A DNA stretch of 64,000 bases from Prunus persica (lineage: Eukaryota; Streptophyta; Magnoliopsida; Rosales; Rosaceae), in contig NC_034013.1 in assembly GCF_000346465.2 (NCBI RefSeq), positions 1,612,143-1,676,142 on the forward strand, in the 5' to 3' direction. The notes beneath the pieces were generated by a model. It did not search any database. It saw nothing but the letters and a program-made list of their open reading frames with translations, and was not told the origin of the DNA. This document shows, in pieces, positions 63,001 to 64,000 of the stretch. Position 1 is the stretch's first letter, and each line of letters begins with the position of its first letter. A program made the position numbers and the translations under genes.

Positions 63001-64000
63001 TTGCCAAGGACGCCCTAATAAAATATGGCATGCATCCATGTCAATAACATCACATAAGACTTCATCTCTGTAATGCTTACCAATAGACAGCGGCACACGG
63101 CAAGTCTCAGCTACACGAACCGAAGGGCCTTTTTTAACCCAACCTAGTGAGTAAGGGCTGACATGTGGCTCCGTTGATAGCTGCAAATATTCCACCAATT
63201 TCTTTGACACGAAATTCTCGCAACTTCCATTGTCGACGATCACATCACAAACCTTGTTTTTGATTGAGCAGAGGGAACGAAAAATACTATGACGCTGCCC
63301 CTCCTCCCTTGGTGCCAAAAGAACTCTCTGCAAAACAAGGGTAATCTTCTCCATTCCTTCTTCAACTGCAAATTCAGCCCCTGCATAATCATTTTCCCCG
63401 ACTTCATCGTTTTCTTCATCTTCATCGGCTTCTTCGATAAAGTTAGCCTGCTTCAGCTCTGGACAAACATTAGAACGATGCCCTGGTTTTTGGCAACGGT
63501 AACATATGTCCGTCATGGGCTTAGCATACAGATTCTGGGACTGGTTTCGGGGCTGCCCTCTGTTGTAATTCCGGCTGCTACCCTCGTTGAAGTTTTTGTT
63601 TTGGCCAACTGTTGTTGGTTTTGTCATCCCTCCAGAACTCTGCTGCTGTGCTTTCCCCTTATCTCCTGCGCCACTAGAAGCACCAGCAGTATAATCAGAG
63701 GCTTCCGTCGTATTCCTGCGGAAGTTGGGTTGGCGTTTCTCCTTCTCCAACAGTTCAGCCTTCAATGCCATGTTAATCGCCTCCTGCAAAGTCCATATAT
63801 TTTGCATGCCAATTTTTTCCTGGATGGAGATTTTCAGCCCATTGTTGTACCTTGCGACCTTTTGATTGTCAGTCTCGGTCAAATGGTTTCGCTCTGCCAA
63901 ACGCATGAACTCTTCGGTATACTCAGAAACCGAATGGGTGCCTTGCGCACAGCCTAGGTACATACGGTAGAGAATCTGCTCATAATCTGTGGGCAAGAAT
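60010..64000 (-). mobile_element. Ty3/gypsy retrotransposon gag-pol, open to the window edge
   Basis: A single uninterrupted frame of at least 1,328 codons runs off the window at its 5' end; the apparent first codon is not ATG, so gag continues outside. Approximate order within the visible part: gag C-terminal half; CCHC knuckle ([14 protein letters not shown], about residue 162); aspartic protease (VDNGSCENF, about 252); reverse transcriptase with YFDDILIYS (about 607); RNase H (FTDHQALKY); integrase zinc-binding H-H-C-C (about 935-975); and the D-D-E core (MDFV, SDRDTKF, QTEVTN, about 1000-1100). The PRT-RT-RH-IN order defines Ty3/gypsy. I see no chromodomain after IN. The lack of any stop suggests a recent insertion that could still be functional. 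It inserted downstream of ADSS in the opposite direction. Confidence 0.93.

Noticed and set aside
63289..63957. 222-codon plus-strand frame at the window end
   Set aside because: Antisense shadow of the Ty3/gypsy gag-protease region.

Overview
This window is nuclear DNA from a flowering plant, almost certainly a eudicot and probably a woody Rosaceae-type genome. The family-level guess is inference from overall gene and repeat character, not from a search. Evidence for a plant: GT-AG split genes with AT-rich introns, plant-specific families (phi-class glutathione transferase, PRONE-type RopGEF, NHL/LEA_2 protein, plant KDM3-type JmjC protein) and plant transposons (Ty3 and Ty1 LTR elements, hAT elements, foldback MITEs). 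I traced splice sites by eye. For the five multi-exon genes the reading frame stays open across every junction.

Layout. 1-12 kb is a repeat-rich block: a 42-bp (ATT)n array, a spaced ~280-bp duplication, then a complete gag-only LTR retrotransposon (2129-7403) with near-identical LTRs and a 5-bp target duplication, then an LTR-like segment carrying a foldback MITE. 12-13.2 kb holds broken pieces of a protein kinase gene and an RNase T2 gene. 14.3-14.9 kb is an intronless NHL gene (-). 16.8-21.0 kb is an ALKBH8-type RRM plus 2OG-Fe(II) oxygenase gene (-). 22-25.9 kb is a phi-class GST (+) with a duplicated upstream segment split by a MITE. 26.9-32.1 kb (leader to about 33.3 kb or beyond) is a RopGEF14-like gene (-), tail-to-tail with the GST. 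33.7-40.9 kb is mostly dead DNA: hAT elements and a Ty1/copia remnant. 41.0-49.8 kb is a 13-exon JmjC (KDM3/JMJ25-like) histone demethylase gene (-). 51.0-52.5 kb is a hAT transposase pseudogene, 53.86-54.33 kb a small non-autonomous hAT element with a perfect 8-bp target duplication, 56.5-58.5 kb a chloroplast-type adenylosuccinate synthetase gene (+), and 59.5-64 kb the 3' part of a Ty3/gypsy element that runs off the window.

The host genes do not form a pathway: they cover tRNA wobble modification (ALKBH8), xenobiotic or ligand binding (GSTF), Rop GTPase signalling (RopGEF), chromatin (JmjC), AMP synthesis (ADSS) and a membrane-associated stress-type protein (NHL). From memory the Arabidopsis ALKBH8 (At1g31600) and RopGEF14 (At1g31650) genes are close neighbours, which would make 16.8-33 kb a conserved syntenic block. 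The more unusual material is in the mobile DNA: the young gag-only element with internal tandem arrays and an in-frame stop, two families of short palindromes with constant arms and variable centres, and related transposon copies in the same window that reveal each other's breaks. I see no CRISPR, operon or other prokaryotic-type system.
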